A DNA stretch of 64,000 nucleotides from Novosphingobium sp. Chol11 (GTDB taxonomy: Bacteria; Pseudomonadota; Alphaproteobacteria; Sphingomonadales; Sphingomonadaceae), in NCBI RefSeq assembly GCF_900218065.1, contig NZ_OBMU01000003.1:214549-278548 (forward strand), written 5' to 3'. Under the pieces are notes generated by a model. That model was not told where the DNA came from. It made no database searches and saw only the letters and a program-made list of their open reading frames with translations. Shown in pieces: positions 62,608 to 64,000 of the stretch (within the stretch, counting starts at the first letter, position 1; every line of letters starts with the position of its first letter). The translations under genes and the position numbers were made by a program.

Positions 62608-64000
62608 ATGATCAGCCGCTTCTTCATCGATCGCCCGATTTTCGCATGGGTTATCGCCATCGGCATCATGCTCGCCGGTCTGGGCGCCATGCTGTCACTG
62701 CCGATCGCACAATATCCCGACATTGCCCCGCCCGCCGTCAATATCCGAGCGAATTACCCGGGCGCTTCGGCGGATACTGTCGAGACCAGCGTTACCCAGG
62801 TTATCGAGCAGCAGCTGACCGGCATCGATGGCCTGATGTATTTCTCCTCGACCTCCACGGCCAACGGCCAGTCGCGCATCAACGTCACCTTCAACAAGGG
62901 AATGGACCCCGACACCGCGCAGGTGCAAGTTCAGAACAAGGTGCAGCAGGCGCTAAGCCGCTTGCCGAATGCGGTTCAACAGCAAGGCCTGACGGTCACC
63001 AAGTCGCAAACCGACTTCCTGATGCTGGTCGCGCTGTACGACCGCACTGATCGATCCACTCAGGCCGACATTTCGGATTACCTCGTCAATAATTTCCAGG
63101 ATCCCATTTCCCGCCTGGAAGGCATTGGCGACGTTCAGATCTTTGGTTCGCAATATGCCATGCGCATATGGCTGGACCCCTATAAGCTCGCCACCGTCAA
63201 ATTGATGCCGTCGGACGTGGAAAGCGCCATCCGGTCGCAGAATATCGAGGTCTCCGCTGGGCAGATCGGCGCTGATCCAGCGCCTGCCGGGCAGCAGCTC
63301 AATGCTACCGTGCGGGCCCGTTCCCGCCTCCAGACACCAGAGCAATTTCGCAACATCATCGTCAAGACGCAGAATGACGGTTCGGTCGTTCATCTCTCCG
63401 ATGTCGCCCGGGTTGAACTTGGCAATGAAAGCTACACGTCTTCCGCGACGCTGAATGGGCATCCGGGTTCAGGCATCGCGCTGCAGCTCGCCCCCGGCGC
63501 GGATGCGCTGAAAACTGCCGAACTTGTAAAGGCCAAGGTGGAAGAATTGTCCGCCGGACTGCCCTATGGCTACAGCATCGCATTTCCCCGCGACACGACA
63601 CCTTTCATCCGGCTTTCGGTGAACGAGGTCATCAAGACGCTCATCGAAGCGGTCGGGCTGGTCGTCGTCGTCATGTTCGTCTTTCTGCAAAGCTGGCGCG
63701 CGACCCTCATCCCCGCAGTCGCAGTGCCCGTGGTCCTGCTCGGGACCTTCGGTGTGCTTGCGCTCTTCGGCTATTCCATAAACACGCTCACCCTGTTCGG
63801 AATGGTGCTGTCGATCGGCCTGTTGGTCGATGATGCCATCGTCGTCGTCGAAAATGTCGAACGCTTGATGCACGACGAGGGGCTGGACGCGCGATCCGCG
63901 ACGATCAAGTCGATGGAAGAGATTGGCAGCGCCCTGGTCGGCATTGCGCTCGTCCTGTCGGCCGTCCTGTTGCCGATGGCGTTCTTTGGCGGATCGACCG
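62608..64000 (+). CDS. RND efflux permease, AcrB/MexB-like (3'-truncated by window)
   Basis: The frame opens at ATG 62608 (MISRFFIDRPIFAWVIAIGI) and is uninterrupted to the right edge: 464 codons of an expected roughly 1050. It shows TM1, the porter domain (QYPDIAPPAVNIRANYPGAS, TVTKSQTDFLMLVALYD) and the TM2-TM4 region with the Asp pair in SIGLLVDDAIVVVENVERLM. Unlike the first pump, this belongs to the classical AcrB group for hydrophobic drugs and solvents. The outer-membrane factor gene, if any, lies beyond the window. Confidence 0.95.
   Translation, partial: MISRFFIDRPIFAWVIAIGIMLAGLGAMLSLPIAQYPDIAPPAVNIRANYPGASADTVETSVTQVIEQQLTGIDGLMYFSSTSTANGQSRINVTFNKGMDPDTAQVQVQNKVQQALSRLPNAVQQQGLTVTKSQTDFLMLVALYDRTDRSTQADISDYLVNNFQDPISRLEGIGDVQIFGSQYAMRIWLDPYKLATVKLMPSDVESAIRSQNIEVSAGQIGADPAPAGQQLNATVRARSRLQTPEQFRNIIVKTQNDGSVVHLSDVARVELGNESYTSSATLNGHPGSGIALQLAPGADALKTAELVKAKVEELSAGLPYGYSIAFPRDTTPFIRLSVNEVIKTLIEAVGLVVVVMFVFLQSWRATLIPAVAVPVVLLGTFGVLALFGYSINTLTLFGMVLSIGLLVDDAIVVVENVERLMHDEGLDARSATIKSMEEIGSALVGIALVLSAVLLPMAFFGGST

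Noticed and set aside
1..64000. Mobile element, prophage, CRISPR array, tRNA or rRNA
   Set aside because: No transposase, integrase, phage structural gene, regular direct-repeat array, tRNA cloverleaf or rRNA segment was seen on reading both strands.

Overview
The window reads as chromosomal DNA of an alphaproteobacterium of the sphingomonad group (Sphingobium, Novosphingobium or Sphingomonas type). The basis is high G+C coding sequence, several large TonB-dependent receptors, NodT-type outer-membrane lipoproteins, glycoside hydrolase operons and scattered palindromic repeats of a kind common in these genomes. No rRNA, tRNA, CRISPR array, transposase or phage gene was seen.

Layout. (1) 1-9.7 kb: a leftward, translationally coupled operon for rhamnoside use (GH3 beta-glucosidase, GH106 and GH78 alpha-L-rhamnosidases, HSL-type esterase), divergent from a TetR regulator. 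(2) 9.7-16.6 kb: a small exported protein, a candidate small RNA, and a tripartite RND efflux operon divergent from its own TetR gene, with a palindromic operator between them. (3) 16.8-26 kb: a TonB receptor of visibly lower G+C, an AraC regulator, and a five-gene overlapping operon. That operon encodes an orphan exported protein, a DUF1592/1588-family protein with one haem motif, a Tat-exported DUF1552 protein, cytochrome c' and cytochrome b561. It looks like an uncharacterised periplasmic redox system. (4) 26-27.5 kb: SWIB-domain and YihY/BrkB proteins.

(5) 27.6-44 kb: a large catabolic locus. It holds two acyl-CoA dehydrogenases, two hotdog thioesterases and an SDR in one operon. A second group holds two Lrp/AsnC regulators, an MFS transporter, an SDR, an amidase, a KshA-like Rieske oxygenase, an amidohydrolase-fold protein lacking the usual metal ligands, and an acyl-CoA synthetase. 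An SDR and a TonB receptor diverge from these. Two intergenic regions of this locus carry the same 26-bp inverted repeat (identical 8-bp arms, identical 10-bp spacer), which suggests one regulon. Import, amide or ester hydrolysis, ring oxygenation, CoA activation and beta-oxidation-like steps can be inferred; the substrate is unknown.

(6) 44-56 kb: a beta-helix protein, glutathione-dependent formaldehyde detoxification (frmA, fghA), an NAD pair (nadE with an NMN deamidase), a HIBCH-type hydrolase, an esterase and several small sphingomonad hypotheticals. (7) 56-59 kb: an RlpA-like lipoprotein and a molybdate ABC transporter (modABC) preceded by a ModE-like box. (8) 59-64 kb: a two-component system divergent from a second RND efflux system, with 10-bp tandem repeats between them. 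The second RND pump runs off the right edge.
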